From an uncultured Ruminococcus sp. (lineage in GTDB: Bacteria > Bacillota > Clostridia > Oscillospirales > Ruminococcaceae), in assembly GCA_900315755.1 (NCBI GenBank), contig ONAI01000008.1, positions 9,104 through 45,879 of the forward strand: DNA of 36,776 nucleotides. Reading direction: 5' to 3'. Both the position numbers and the translations under genes were made by a program. Positions 8,975 through 14,907 of the stretch are shown here, one piece after another (the stretch's first letter is position 1; every line of letters begins with the position of its first letter). Below the pieces are notes generated by a model that did not search any database, was not told the DNA's origin, and saw only the letters and a program-made list of their open reading frames with translations.

Positions 8975-10450
8975 ATGGTTAAAGATATATACAGCAATAT
9001 CGCTGAACGTACAGGCGGCGATATTTACATAGGCGTTGTCGGTCCTGTAAGAACAGGCAAATCAACTTTTATCAAGCGTTTTATGGAATCGCTCGTTATC
9101 CCGAATATCAGCAGCGAATTCAAGCGCGAACGCGCTCTCGACGAGCTTCCGCAGTCCGCTGCCGGCAAAACTATCATGACTACCGAGCCTAAGTTCATCC
9201 CGGAAGAAGCAGTCGAGATAAATCTCGGTGACGGCGCGATATTCAACGTCCGTCTCATCGACTGCGTAGGCTATATTGTACCAAGCTCGCTCGGATATAT
9301 CGAAAACGAGCAGCCGCGTATGGTCATGACCTCATGGTTCGATGAGGAAATACCTTTCAATATGGCGGCTGAGATAGGTACACAAAAAGTCATCACCGAC
9401 CACTCCACGATCGGTCTGGTCATCACAACCGACGGCTCTATCTCGGACATTCCCCGTGCAGAGTACGAAGAATGTGAAGAACGTGTTATCCGTGAACTCA
9501 AAGAGCTTGGAAAGCCGTTTGTAGTTATCATGAACACTGTCGATCCCACTCTGCCGGAAGTACAGAAACTCGCAGCTGAACTCACAGAACGATACGATAC
9601 AAAGGTCATCCCTGTAAACTGCCTTGACCTCGGCGAAGAGGACATCCGCAATATCATCCGTGAGATACTTTTCTCTTTCCCGATACGTGAGATCAACATA
9701 CGTACTTCCCGCTGGATAAATTCGCTCGAAAAAGGTCACTGGTTGAAATCAGAGATACTCAACTGCATCCGTGATGCAGCAAAGAACATCAAACTCGTCC
9801 GTGAGGCTGCTTCGGCTGCCGAAGCTATGGCTCAGTGTCCGCACGTTGTAAGTGCCTCGATAACGTCCATTGACCTCGGAAAAGGCTCTGTCACTATGAC
9901 CGCTGACCTCGACAGCAATCTTTTCTACAAGATACTCGGTGAAACAACAGGCATCGAGATCGAAAGCGAAAGCGACCTCATGCCGCTTCTTATGGAGCTT
10001 AACGACATCCGCAGGAAGTATCAGCGAATCGAACCGGCACTTGCTGAGGTCGAGGCGACAGGCTACGGTATCGTTATGCCCGAACTCGAAGAGCTGACAC
10101 TCGAAGAGCCGAAGATAATCCGTCAGGGCGGCAAATACGGTGTCAAGCTCAAAGCCTCTGCGCCGTCGATACACCTGATGAAAGCGAATATAAACACCAC
10201 TGTCAGTCCTATCGTCGGCACTGAAAGGCAATCCGAGGAACTTGTAATGTATCTCCTCGACGGCTTCGATGACGATCCGACCAAAATATGGGAGTCCAAT
10301 ATTTTCGGAAAGTCACTGCACGATCTCGTAAACGAGGGACTTCACAACAAGCTCTACAAAATGCCCGTCGAGGCTCGTCTGAAATTGCAGGAGACTCTCG
10401 AACGCGTCATCAATGACGGCTGCTCAGGTCTTATCTGCTTTATACTGTGA
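8975..10450 (+). CDS. spoIVA: Stage IV sporulation protein A (coat morphogenetic ATPase)
   Basis: The 491-residue ATPase that polymerises on the outer forespore membrane and forms the basement layer of the spore coat. The N-terminus DIYSNIAERTGGDIYIGVVG leads into the Walker A motif GPVRTGKST (residues 23-31); RLIDCVGY forms the Walker B region, and VVIMNTVDPT corresponds to the family's GTPase-like specificity segment. The C-terminus ends CSGLICFIL, close to the conserved tail that contacts the forespore membrane. Length matches the family (about 490). The ribosome site AAGGAG lies upstream of the ATG, and a bidirectional terminator follows. All landmarks are intact, so the gene appears functional rather than a relic. 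Confidence 0.96.
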   Translation: MVKDIYSNIAERTGGDIYIGVVGPVRTGKSTFIKRFMESLVIPNISSEFKRERALDELPQSAAGKTIMTTEPKFIPEEAVEINLGDGAIFNVRLIDCVGYIVPSSLGYIENEQPRMVMTSWFDEEIPFNMAAEIGTQKVITDHSTIGLVITTDGSISDIPRAEYEECEERVIRELKELGKPFVVIMNTVDPTLPEVQKLAAELTERYDTKVIPVNCLDLGEEDIRNIIREILFSFPIREINIRTSRWINSLEKGHWLKSEILNCIRDAAKNIKLVREAASAAEAMAQCPHVVSASITSIDLGKGSVTMTADLDSNLFYKILGETTGIEIESESDLMPLLMELNDIRRKYQRIEPALAEVEATGYGIVMPELEELTLEEPKIIRQGGKYGVKLKASAPSIHLMKANINTTVSPIVGTERQSEELVMYLLDGFDDDPTKIWESNIFGKSLHDLVNEGLHNKLYKMPVEARLKLQETLERVINDGCSGLICFIL

Positions 10451-10451
10451 C

Positions 10452-10482
10452 AAAAAAGGAGTACCGCAGGGTACTCCTTTCT
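10452..10482. terminator. Bidirectional terminator between spoIVA and the small-gene operon
   Basis: An 8-bp GC-rich stem (10458-10465 with 10470-10477) is flanked by six A on the left and TTTCTT on the right. In the plus direction it ends spoIVA; in the minus direction it has TTTTTT after the stem and would end the small-gene operon. Confidence 0.82.
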
Positions 10483-10492
10483 TAGTATGTAG

Positions 10493-10514
10493 GTGACGCC
10501 GCCCTCGGCGTCAC
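10493..10514. repeat. Perfect 9-bp inverted repeat
   Basis: GTGACGCCG and CGGCGTCAC separated by a four-base loop. There is no adjoining T-tract, so it is not a standard terminator. It lies between the last small minus-strand gene and the terminator at 10452-10482 and could protect the 3' end of that transcript, or be a dispersed repeat in the genome. Confidence 0.6.
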
Positions 10515-10533
10515 ACTATTCTTAATGTGTAAA

Positions 10534-10704
10534 TCACATAAGATCAACTAAAACTTGTTCGATTCCTTGATGTGAAGCTGCACTTCCTCTTGCTCCTGCT
10601 CTTGCTTTCGCTTCTGCTTCACTGGCAGAGCTTGCAGGGATAATAGAACGTTGTTGTGTTCCGTCACCAAATATAACAATAACCTGATATCTTTCAAATG
10701 CCAT
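10534..10704 (-). CDS. Small protein of 56 residues, third gene of the small-gene operon
   Basis: Starts MAFERYQVIVIFGDGTQQRS and continues with a long Ala/Glu/Arg helix-like stretch (SASEAEAKARAGARG), ending GIEQVLVDLM. It has an excellent ribosome site, AAGGAGG, nine bases before the ATG, which is the main reason to believe in it. No signal peptide, membrane helix or cysteine. The order beta-strand, central helix, final strand could make a tiny alpha/beta fold. Third of three small genes read in the same direction from the promoter at 11189-11217; 20 bp separate it from the preceding gene. No known family recognised. Confidence 0.7.
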   Translation of the reverse strand: MAFERYQVIVIFGDGTQQRSIIPASSASEAEAKARAGARGSAASHQGIEQVLVDLM

Positions 10705-10724
10705 AAATAATTCCTCCTTTTAAT

Positions 10725-10895
10725 CTATTGCTTTTCCCACCTTGGTGAGTGGGGCATATCCTGTTTTCCTGATGGGTGGCAATTACATTTCCCGGGAACA
10801 AACGGTGTCTGATTTGGCATATGACCGCATTCAGTATACGCTATTTTTCCCTGCTTGCCACACCATTGACAAATTGATTTACAAAGCTGTTCCAT
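10725..10895 (-). CDS. Small cysteine-rich protein, possible zinc ribbon
   Basis: A 56-residue protein with six cysteines: C5, C9 and C12 (CKSICQWCGKQ), C23 (TECGH), C37 and C39 (GKCNCH), plus H25 and H40. The CQWCG and CNCH pairs suggest a zinc-binding ribbon. It begins MEQLCKSICQWCGKQGK and ends SPRWEKQ. The upstream ribosome site is weak (GAGGA about 14 bases before the ATG, inside the end of the previous gene), so expression may rely on coupling to that gene, whose stop is eight bases away. Second gene of the three-gene set. Family not recognised. Confidence 0.6.
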   Translation of the reverse strand: MEQLCKSICQWCGKQGKIAYTECGHMPNQTPFVPGKCNCHPSGKQDMPHSPRWEKQ

Positions 10896-10903
10896 AAATT
10901 GTA

Positions 10904-11128
10904 TTAATAATCCTCATCGCTATTATTATCAGTTCCGTTTGATTTAGAGTCATACCATTTCTGAGCCGCATCTATACAATCCTGATTACCGCTCTTAATC
11001 GCCTGATTTGCCAATGAATCCCCCAATTTGCTCACGACCTTCTTAGTCTTTTCTCTGTGTTCCTCATCCTTTACGCAGTTATATCCAACCGCACCTGCCG
11101 CAGCAATTCCTAACAATGTTAACAACAT
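10904..11128 (-). CDS. Small membrane-anchored protein, first gene of the small-gene operon
   Basis: A 74-residue protein: an N-terminal hydrophobic helix (MLLTLLGIAAAGAVGYN) followed by a charged, mostly helical tail (KDEEHREKTKKVVSKLGDSLANQAIKSG and so on) ending in acidic NNSDEDY. It resembles a single-pass anchor with a cytoplasmic or surface tail. I placed the start at 11128, eight bases after AAAGGAG; an ATG two codons upstream is too close to the ribosome site, and the longer open frame runs into the operator. It is the first gene after the palindrome at 11165-11184. No recognised family. Confidence 0.68.
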   Translation of the reverse strand: MLLTLLGIAAAGAVGYNCVKDEEHREKTKKVVSKLGDSLANQAIKSGNQDCIDAAQKWYDSKSNGTDNNSDEDY

Positions 11129-11164
11129 AATCATCACTCCTTTAAATTGTAAGTTTTTTACATC

Positions 11165-11184
11165 TTGCACCTATTTAGGTGCAA
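11165..11184. promoter_or_regulatory. Operator palindrome, left copy
   Basis: A perfect 20-bp palindrome, TTGCACCTATTTAGGTGCAA. It lies directly downstream of the -10 box of the minus-strand promoter, covering the expected start of transcription, a classic repressor position. A near-identical copy sits 59 bp away at 11224-11243. Confidence 0.82.
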
Positions 11185-11188
11185 TTTT

Positions 11189-11217
11189 ATTATAGCATAT
11201 GTATATAATAAAGTCAA
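11189..11217 (-). promoter_or_regulatory. Promoter of the small-gene operon
   Basis: Minus strand TTGACT (11217-11212), exact 17-base spacer, TATAAT (11194-11189). It is a near-consensus vegetative promoter lying between the two palindromes. A plus-strand TATAAT at 11204-11209 could be the -10 of the divergent HTH gene, although its -35 region is poor. Confidence 0.78.
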
Positions 11218-11223
11218 TGAATT

Positions 11224-11243
11224 TTGCACTTATTCAGGTGCAA
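11224..11243. promoter_or_regulatory. Operator palindrome, right copy
   Basis: TTGCACTTATTCAGGTGCAA differs from the left copy at two positions (11230 and 11235) and keeps the half-sites TTGCAC and AGGTGCAA. It lies just upstream of the minus-strand -35 box and just downstream of the candidate plus-strand -10, so binding here could repress the HTH gene while the left copy represses the small-gene operon. Confidence 0.8.
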
Positions 11244-11269
11244 AAATTTTTACGGAGGATTTGTGTATT

Positions 11270-11500
11270 ATGAACAAAGAGATCGAAAAAGCAGTCGGCA
11301 ACAACATCCGCGTACTGCGTGAAAAAGCCGGTATCACGCAGGAAATGCTTTCTGCTCGCTTACAGGTGAACGGCTGCGACATAACCCGCAGCGCCCTCGC
11401 AAAGATAGAGGTTGGGCAGCGTCACCTCTACCCCGACGAGATAATCCTGCTGAAAAAACTGCTGAAAGTAAGCTACGACGACATTTTCAGGATAAACTAA
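11270..11500 (+). CDS. Small XRE-type helix-turn-helix regulator
   Basis: A 76-residue DNA-binding protein of the Cro/C1 type with almost nothing beyond the HTH domain: VGNNIRVLREKAGITQEMLSARLQ forms helices 1-2, and DITRSALAKIEVGQRHLYPDEI the recognition helix and helix 4. The start at 11270 follows CGGAGGA by about eleven bases. It is divergent from the small-gene operon, and the two palindromes between them are the likely operators, so I infer that it represses both itself and the operon. The domain size resembles phage- or element-derived regulators. Inducing signal unknown. Confidence 0.88.
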   Translation: MNKEIEKAVGNNIRVLREKAGITQEMLSARLQVNGCDITRSALAKIEVGQRHLYPDEIILLKKLLKVSYDDIFRIN

Positions 11501-11501
11501 A

Positions 11502-11528
11502 AAGGCTGTACCGCAATGGTACAGCCTT
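11502..11528 (+). terminator. Terminator after the HTH gene
   Basis: An 11-bp stem (11502-11512 with 11518-11528, five-base loop) begins immediately after the stop codon. The T-run is short (TTAAAA follows), so efficiency is uncertain, but the stem is long and perfect. Confidence 0.72.
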
Positions 11529-11548
11529 AAAATCGTTCATATACAACA

Positions 11549-11578
11549 AAAGACCTATCGTTTTCACAATAGGTCTTT
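11549..11578 (-). terminator. Terminator of tRNA-Leu
   Basis: A 10-bp stem, AAAGACCTAT with ATAGGTCTTT, around a ten-base loop. In the minus direction it begins directly at the tRNA CCA end and is followed by TTTTGTTG. Confidence 0.78.
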
Positions 11579-11662
11579 GGTGCGAGTAATGGGACTTGAA
11601 CCCATACGTCTCTCGACACACGCCCCTCAAACGTGCCTGTCTGCCTATTCCAGCACACTCGC
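11578..11662 (-). tRNA. tRNA-Leu (anticodon GAG)
   Basis: The minus strand gives acceptor GCGAGTG pairing with TACTCGC, discriminator A and an encoded CCA. The anticodon stem CACGT/GCGTG encloses the loop TTGAGGG, with U33 and anticodon GAG, which reads CUC and CUU leucine codons. The variable arm is long (GTCGAGAGAC), as required for a class II leucine tRNA, and the T-arm has GGGTTCAAGTCCC. A consensus promoter lies at 11691-11719. Confidence 0.93.
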
Positions 11663-11690
11663 ATTCACAGTCTCACCTGACTGCCTTAAT

Positions 11691-11719
11691 ATTATATCAG
11701 ATAAAAGTCAACTTGTCAA
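11691..11719 (-). promoter_or_regulatory. Promoter of tRNA-Leu
   Basis: Minus strand TTGACA (11719-11714), 17-base spacer, TATAAT (11696-11691): a perfect consensus, about 28 bases before the mature tRNA 5' end, as expected for a stable RNA gene. Confidence 0.88.
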
Positions 11720-11774
11720 GCGTTTTTCTGAATTTTTTCAAAAAATTTTTCTCAGCAGAACCAATACCACGAAT

Positions 11775-12251
11775 TTACGGCATTTTCGGCGATGATTTTT
11801 TTATTCTGAGTTCCTTAAAAAACGCCGAAAGCATATCCGCGCACTCCTTTTCCATAACTCCGCCGGTAACATTCGGGCGGTAATTATAAGGCAGCTCAAA
11901 CATTTTCTGTACCGAAACTGCCGAACCGCTCTTGTAGTCATAAGCCCCGAAGATAACATCGTCAATGCGGGAATTGATTATCGCACCGCAGCACATCGGA
12001 CAAGGTTCAAGCGTGACATATATCGCACATTCGGGAAGCCGCCAGCCGCCGAGAGTTCTGCAAGCCATGTCTATTGCTATTATTTCAGCGTGTGCGAGAG
12101 CGTTTTTAGCACCCTCGCGCATATTTCTTCCCTCGCCGACGATCTCGCCGGTGGTTTTTTTTACGACTACCGCTCCTACCGGCACTTCACCTTCATCGTA
12201 AGCCTGTTTCGCCAAAAGCAAGGCTCTTTCCATGTATTTACTTATTTCCAA
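11775..12251 (-). CDS. tadA: tRNA-specific adenosine deaminase
   Basis: Zinc-dependent deaminase that converts A34 of tRNA-Arg(ACG) to inosine. The 158-residue protein has the catalytic HAE (H54, E56) and the zinc ligands in LEPCPMCCGA (C84, C87), with EVPVGAVVV and GRNMREGAKNALAHAE typical of TadA. The start is uncertain. A TTG at 12251, immediately after the stop of the upstream membrane gene, gives a normal family N-terminus. The ATG at 12233 (MERALLLAK) is the alternative; neither has a strong ribosome site, which suggests coupling to the upstream gene. A paralogous guanine or cytosine deaminase role is less likely. Confidence 0.92.
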   Translation of the reverse strand: MEISKYMERALLLAKQAYDEGEVPVGAVVVKKTTGEIVGEGRNMREGAKNALAHAEIIAIDMACRTLGGWRLPECAIYVTLEPCPMCCGAIINSRIDDVIFGAYDYKSGSAVSVQKMFELPYNYRPNVTGGVMEKECADMLSAFFKELRIKKSSPKMP

Positions 12252-13424
12252 TCAGAACACCACACCAATAACCATTTCAAGTATACAAAGCATTACAACA
12301 GCTGCAAACGGAAAGCTTTTCACGGCAATAACACCACGGTTCAGAGGAGAAACCTCCGATTTATATGCAGCGATAAAATGCAGTTTCCTGCCCTTTCTTC
12401 TGCGTACTATGTAAATGGATCCGGAAACAGCAACTCCCGCAACAAGTGCAGCTATCATAAAAACGTTACGCTTCAGCAGCATACTCGGAGTATTCTCGTT
12501 TTCAAACATAATAAGCGCGAACGTATATGACTTATAGATTATGTTTATAATAAACGCAGTCATAATAGTACCGCTTCTGAGCATACTTACAGCAGCAAGC
12601 AGTGATATGAGAAATGTTGCAGGTATCTCGCTTGGAGTGTCGGCAAGCAGACAGGCAGCCACTGTTGTAACAGCTATTGCGAATCTGTCGCCGAATTGTC
12701 TCAGCGCGGCAAAAATAGGGCCGTGCAGGAAAAGTTCATATACAGCCGGAAATACTACGAGCGTAAAGAGGGCATATACCACAAATTCACGTTGACCCCA
12801 GAGTGAAACATCAGCATTTGCGGATTTGAATAACGTATATATCTCCTTTGTATCGCTCGAATAAGCAGTCGGAAGACAAACTACCGTGCAAGCCACAAGC
12901 GCCAGACCAACAGAGTTGACTATCTCAGCCGTACTGTTCACATGGCTCATATAACCGACGCTTAAAGGCATTTTCAGTTTCAGCTGTATGTATATTACCG
13001 GAATGAGTATCTTCAGAGCAGAAGCAAGCAGAAGCACCTCAACGACTCCTGTAACATTCCCATAAACTGCGGCACTGAGCATACTTGCATGAACATTTAT
13101 GCCAAAGCATCTGAAAAGCGGAGCAAGAAGCCTGTTCGCGGAATTATCGATAACTATGAACATAAGCATAGCAATGCCCAGAACATACATTACTCTATTG
13201 ATTATTTTTTTCTCAACAGCTTCCGGAGAGCGTTTCTCGAAGCCTCGGCTGTCGTTAAATACCTTTTCCTTTTTATTCCCCTGAAAGCGAAAGGCGTGAC
13301 GATTATCTTTGTTTTTACGCCATTTTTTGTATTTCTCGTTATAGGAGCTGTTCTGTGTAGAGTAGTCGAAATCCTCAACAACATCCAATATGTCCTTCTC
13401 GGCATCATTTGAAGTATCGGTCAT
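12252..13424 (-). CDS. Polytopic membrane protein, CPBP/Abi-like with degenerate active site
   Basis: A 390-residue protein with a charged cytoplasmic N-terminus (about residues 1-75, containing KYKKWRKNKDNRHAFRFQGNK) followed by about eight membrane helices. The segment VVFPAVYELFLHGPIFAALRQFG resembles motif 1 of the CPBP intramembrane protease (CAAX/Abi) family. However, the catalytic EExxxR is replaced by YELFLH, and the later histidine motif appears as ACLLADTPSE, so the key residues are missing. It could be a CPBP relative that has lost protease activity, or a coincidental likeness. It starts after a good AAAGGAGG and lies directly against tadA. Confidence 0.7.
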   Translation of the reverse strand: MTDTSNDAEKDILDVVEDFDYSTQNSSYNEKYKKWRKNKDNRHAFRFQGNKKEKVFNDSRGFEKRSPEAVEKKIINRVMYVLGIAMLMFIVIDNSANRLLAPLFRCFGINVHASMLSAAVYGNVTGVVEVLLLASALKILIPVIYIQLKLKMPLSVGYMSHVNSTAEIVNSVGLALVACTVVCLPTAYSSDTKEIYTLFKSANADVSLWGQREFVVYALFTLVVFPAVYELFLHGPIFAALRQFGDRFAIAVTTVAACLLADTPSEIPATFLISLLAAVSMLRSGTIMTAFIINIIYKSYTFALIMFENENTPSMLLKRNVFMIAALVAGVAVSGSIYIVRRRKGRKLHFIAAYKSEVSPLNRGVIAVKSFPFAAVVMLCILEMVIGVVF

Positions 13425-13565
13425 TCGTCTCCCCTCCTTTCAGAATTTCTCATACTAATATTATCACATTTACATATATGCGATGTTATGATTTTCGAAG
13501 ATTTTTCTAAACTTTTTGTAAATTCGTATATATATTTGATTTATTGTCCGATTTTATCCAATCTG

Positions 13566-13594
13566 TTGCTATTTTTATAATGGTATGTTATAAT
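13566..13594 (+). promoter_or_regulatory. Promoter of the membrane protein-ArsR pair
   Basis: TTGCTA (13566-13571), 17-base spacer, TATAAT (13589-13594). The leader of about 125 bases contains an imperfect 11-bp hairpin (13606-13616 with 13621-13631, ten of eleven pairs), the best candidate for a cis element. No classic 12-2-12 SmtB operator was evident by eye. Confidence 0.6.
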
Positions 13595-13725
13595 AAGTGT
13601 AACCTCAATAGCCGCCATAAGGCAGTTATTGCCCGTAACTTTCTTCGCAAAGCACAAATTACTAAATAATTGTGCAGACATTAATCAGTATACGATCCAC
13701 AATACGATTCTGAAAGGAGTCTGCT

Positions 13726-14163
13726 ATGGAATTCGTTGCAGCAACTGCCGTCATCATTGCAGTTTGTCTTATACTTGGCATAAAGATCCAGACGCTCGTC
13801 ACTGCTGCAATATTGCTTCTTTTGCTCGCTTCTGCGTCAATGGCAGTGTTATTCTTCGTTATGTTTATAAGAATACTTCTTTCAAAGCCAGTAAAAGCAC
13901 AGTTTTCACGTATTGACAGATCACCGTATTTCCGCTATAAAACCGCTTATTACATAGTGGACGGCGTTGAATACCCGAACGTTTTTCCGGAAGAAGGTCA
14001 CCACGAAAACAGACTTTACAAAAAAGAAAAGCAATATACCGTGCTTCTCAGCCGAAAAAAGAAATGCGTATTCGATCGTTTCGCAATAGCTACCTGTACA
14101 TTAGGCACCTTATTCTGTGCTGCTCTGCCGATAGGCGCAGCGTTACTTATATCAATATTCTGA
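13726..14163 (+). CDS. Small membrane protein, unknown function
   Basis: A 145-residue protein with N-terminal hydrophobic helices at about 3-22 and 24-52 (MEFVAATAVIIAVCLILGIK, then LVTAAILLLLLASASMAVLFFVMF). A polar central domain follows (FSRIDRSPYFRYKTAYYIVDGVEYPNVFPEE), and there is a final helix at about 124-145. The central part, with YIVDGVEYPNVFPEE and KEKQYTVLLSRKKK, looks like a small soluble domain of the DUF3592 kind, but I cannot confirm that. Ribosome site AAAGGAG. Its stop is 11 bases before the ArsR-type regulator, so the two are co-transcribed and probably functionally linked. Confidence 0.75.
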   Translation: MEFVAATAVIIAVCLILGIKIQTLVTAAILLLLLASASMAVLFFVMFIRILLSKPVKAQFSRIDRSPYFRYKTAYYIVDGVEYPNVFPEEGHHENRLYKKEKQYTVLLSRKKKCVFDRFAIATCTLGTLFCAALPIGAALLISIF

Positions 14164-14174
14164 AGGAGTTAACC

Positions 14175-14525
14175 ATGGAAGAACATATCTGCGGCAACAC
14201 CACAATACACAAAGACTTAATTGATAAAATATCCAGTGTCATGCCGGATGAATCAGCTCTTTACGAAGCTGCCGAACTGCTGAAAGTATTCGGTGATCCT
14301 ACAAGGATACGCATTATATTTGTACTCTGCCATAGCGAAATGTGCGTTTGTGACATAGCAAAGGTACTCGGCATGACACAGTCCGCTATATCTCACCAGC
14401 TGAGAGTTCTGAAACAGGCACGTCTTGTAAGCTCACGCCGTGAAGGCAAAACCATATTCTATTCGCTATGCGATGACCACGTTCAGACCATTTTCTATCA
14501 CGCTATGGAACACGTTATGGAATAA
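14175..14525 (+). CDS. ArsR/SmtB-family metal-sensing repressor
   Basis: A 116-residue winged-helix repressor. The DNA-reading helix is MTQSAISHQLRVLKQARLVSSRREGKTIFYSL. Both known zinc sites of the family seem present. The alpha-5 site has D100, H102, H113 and E116, spaced exactly as in SmtB; the alpha-3N region has C57 and C59 in MCVCD, with a possible fourth ligand from the N-terminal HIC (H5, C6), as in CadC. That suggests sensing of Zn(II), Cd(II), Pb(II) or similar. The start at 14175 has AAGGAG in good position. No efflux pump gene is adjacent; the only operon partner is the membrane protein upstream. Confidence 0.9.
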   Translation: MEEHICGNTTIHKDLIDKISSVMPDESALYEAAELLKVFGDPTRIRIIFVLCHSEMCVCDIAKVLGMTQSAISHQLRVLKQARLVSSRREGKTIFYSLCDDHVQTIFYHAMEHVME

Positions 14526-14605
14526 ACTGCTTTCAATTTGCTGCGGATCAAAAATAGTCAAAAATAAAAATAAATTCAGCCGTTGTCTTATTCGCCGGAA
14601 AGTCA

Positions 14606-14634
14606 TTGACATATTTTCAAAAATAGTATATAAT
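14606..14634 (+). promoter_or_regulatory. Consensus promoter for rny and its long leader
   Basis: TTGACA (14606-14611), exact 17-base spacer, TATAAT (14629-14634). Transcription would start near 14641, some 267 bases before the rny start codon. Confidence 0.82.
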
Positions 14635-14640
14635 AATTAT

Positions 14641-14871
14641 GTTGTATTTATTTGCATAATATTACTATGGCAGTATATGCAGCTTTGTTTTACATCATTA
14701 CGGGCAGAAATATATCATCCCGTTATATAAATATGATAACTGAAACAAATTATGGGCGCTGTGCGTCCGCTATGTTTTGCGAGTCTGTTCCCAGACTCTT
14801 GATCAATATATTTAAATGAATAAAATAATGCGGCATTTACCGCCTTGTAGTAGTAAAGTTTTATGATACAA
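14641..14871 (+). ncRNA. Candidate structured leader RNA upstream of rny
   Basis: A 230-base non-coding stretch beginning at the predicted transcription start. Four hairpins are visible in order: ACGGG/CCCGT (14700-14723), GGGCGC/GCGTCC with a TGT loop (14754-14768), GAGTCTG/CAGACTC (14781-14798) and GCGG/CCGC (14830-14843). The ends can also pair: TTGTAT (14642-14647) with ATACAA (14866-14871), CATAA (14655-14659) with TTATG (14861-14865), and TTACTA (14662-14667) with TAGTAA (14851-14856). No terminator separates it from rny. It could be a cis-regulatory leader or a separately processed RNA. It does not match a riboswitch class I know; the A/T-rich closing helix may be chance. Confidence 0.42.
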
Positions 14872-14907
14872 ACTATAAATTCTACACAAAAGGAGGTAAT
14901 GCACTGT

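Noticed and set aside
10493-11662. Possible integrated element using tRNA-Leu as attachment site
   Set aside because: No integrase and no repeated copy of the tRNA 3' end found on the far side of the small-gene block; the block may still be accessory.
14641-14871. 6S RNA upstream of rny
   Set aside because: The end-pairing is reminiscent, but several separate hairpins occupy the place of the single long stem with a central bubble, and no terminator follows.
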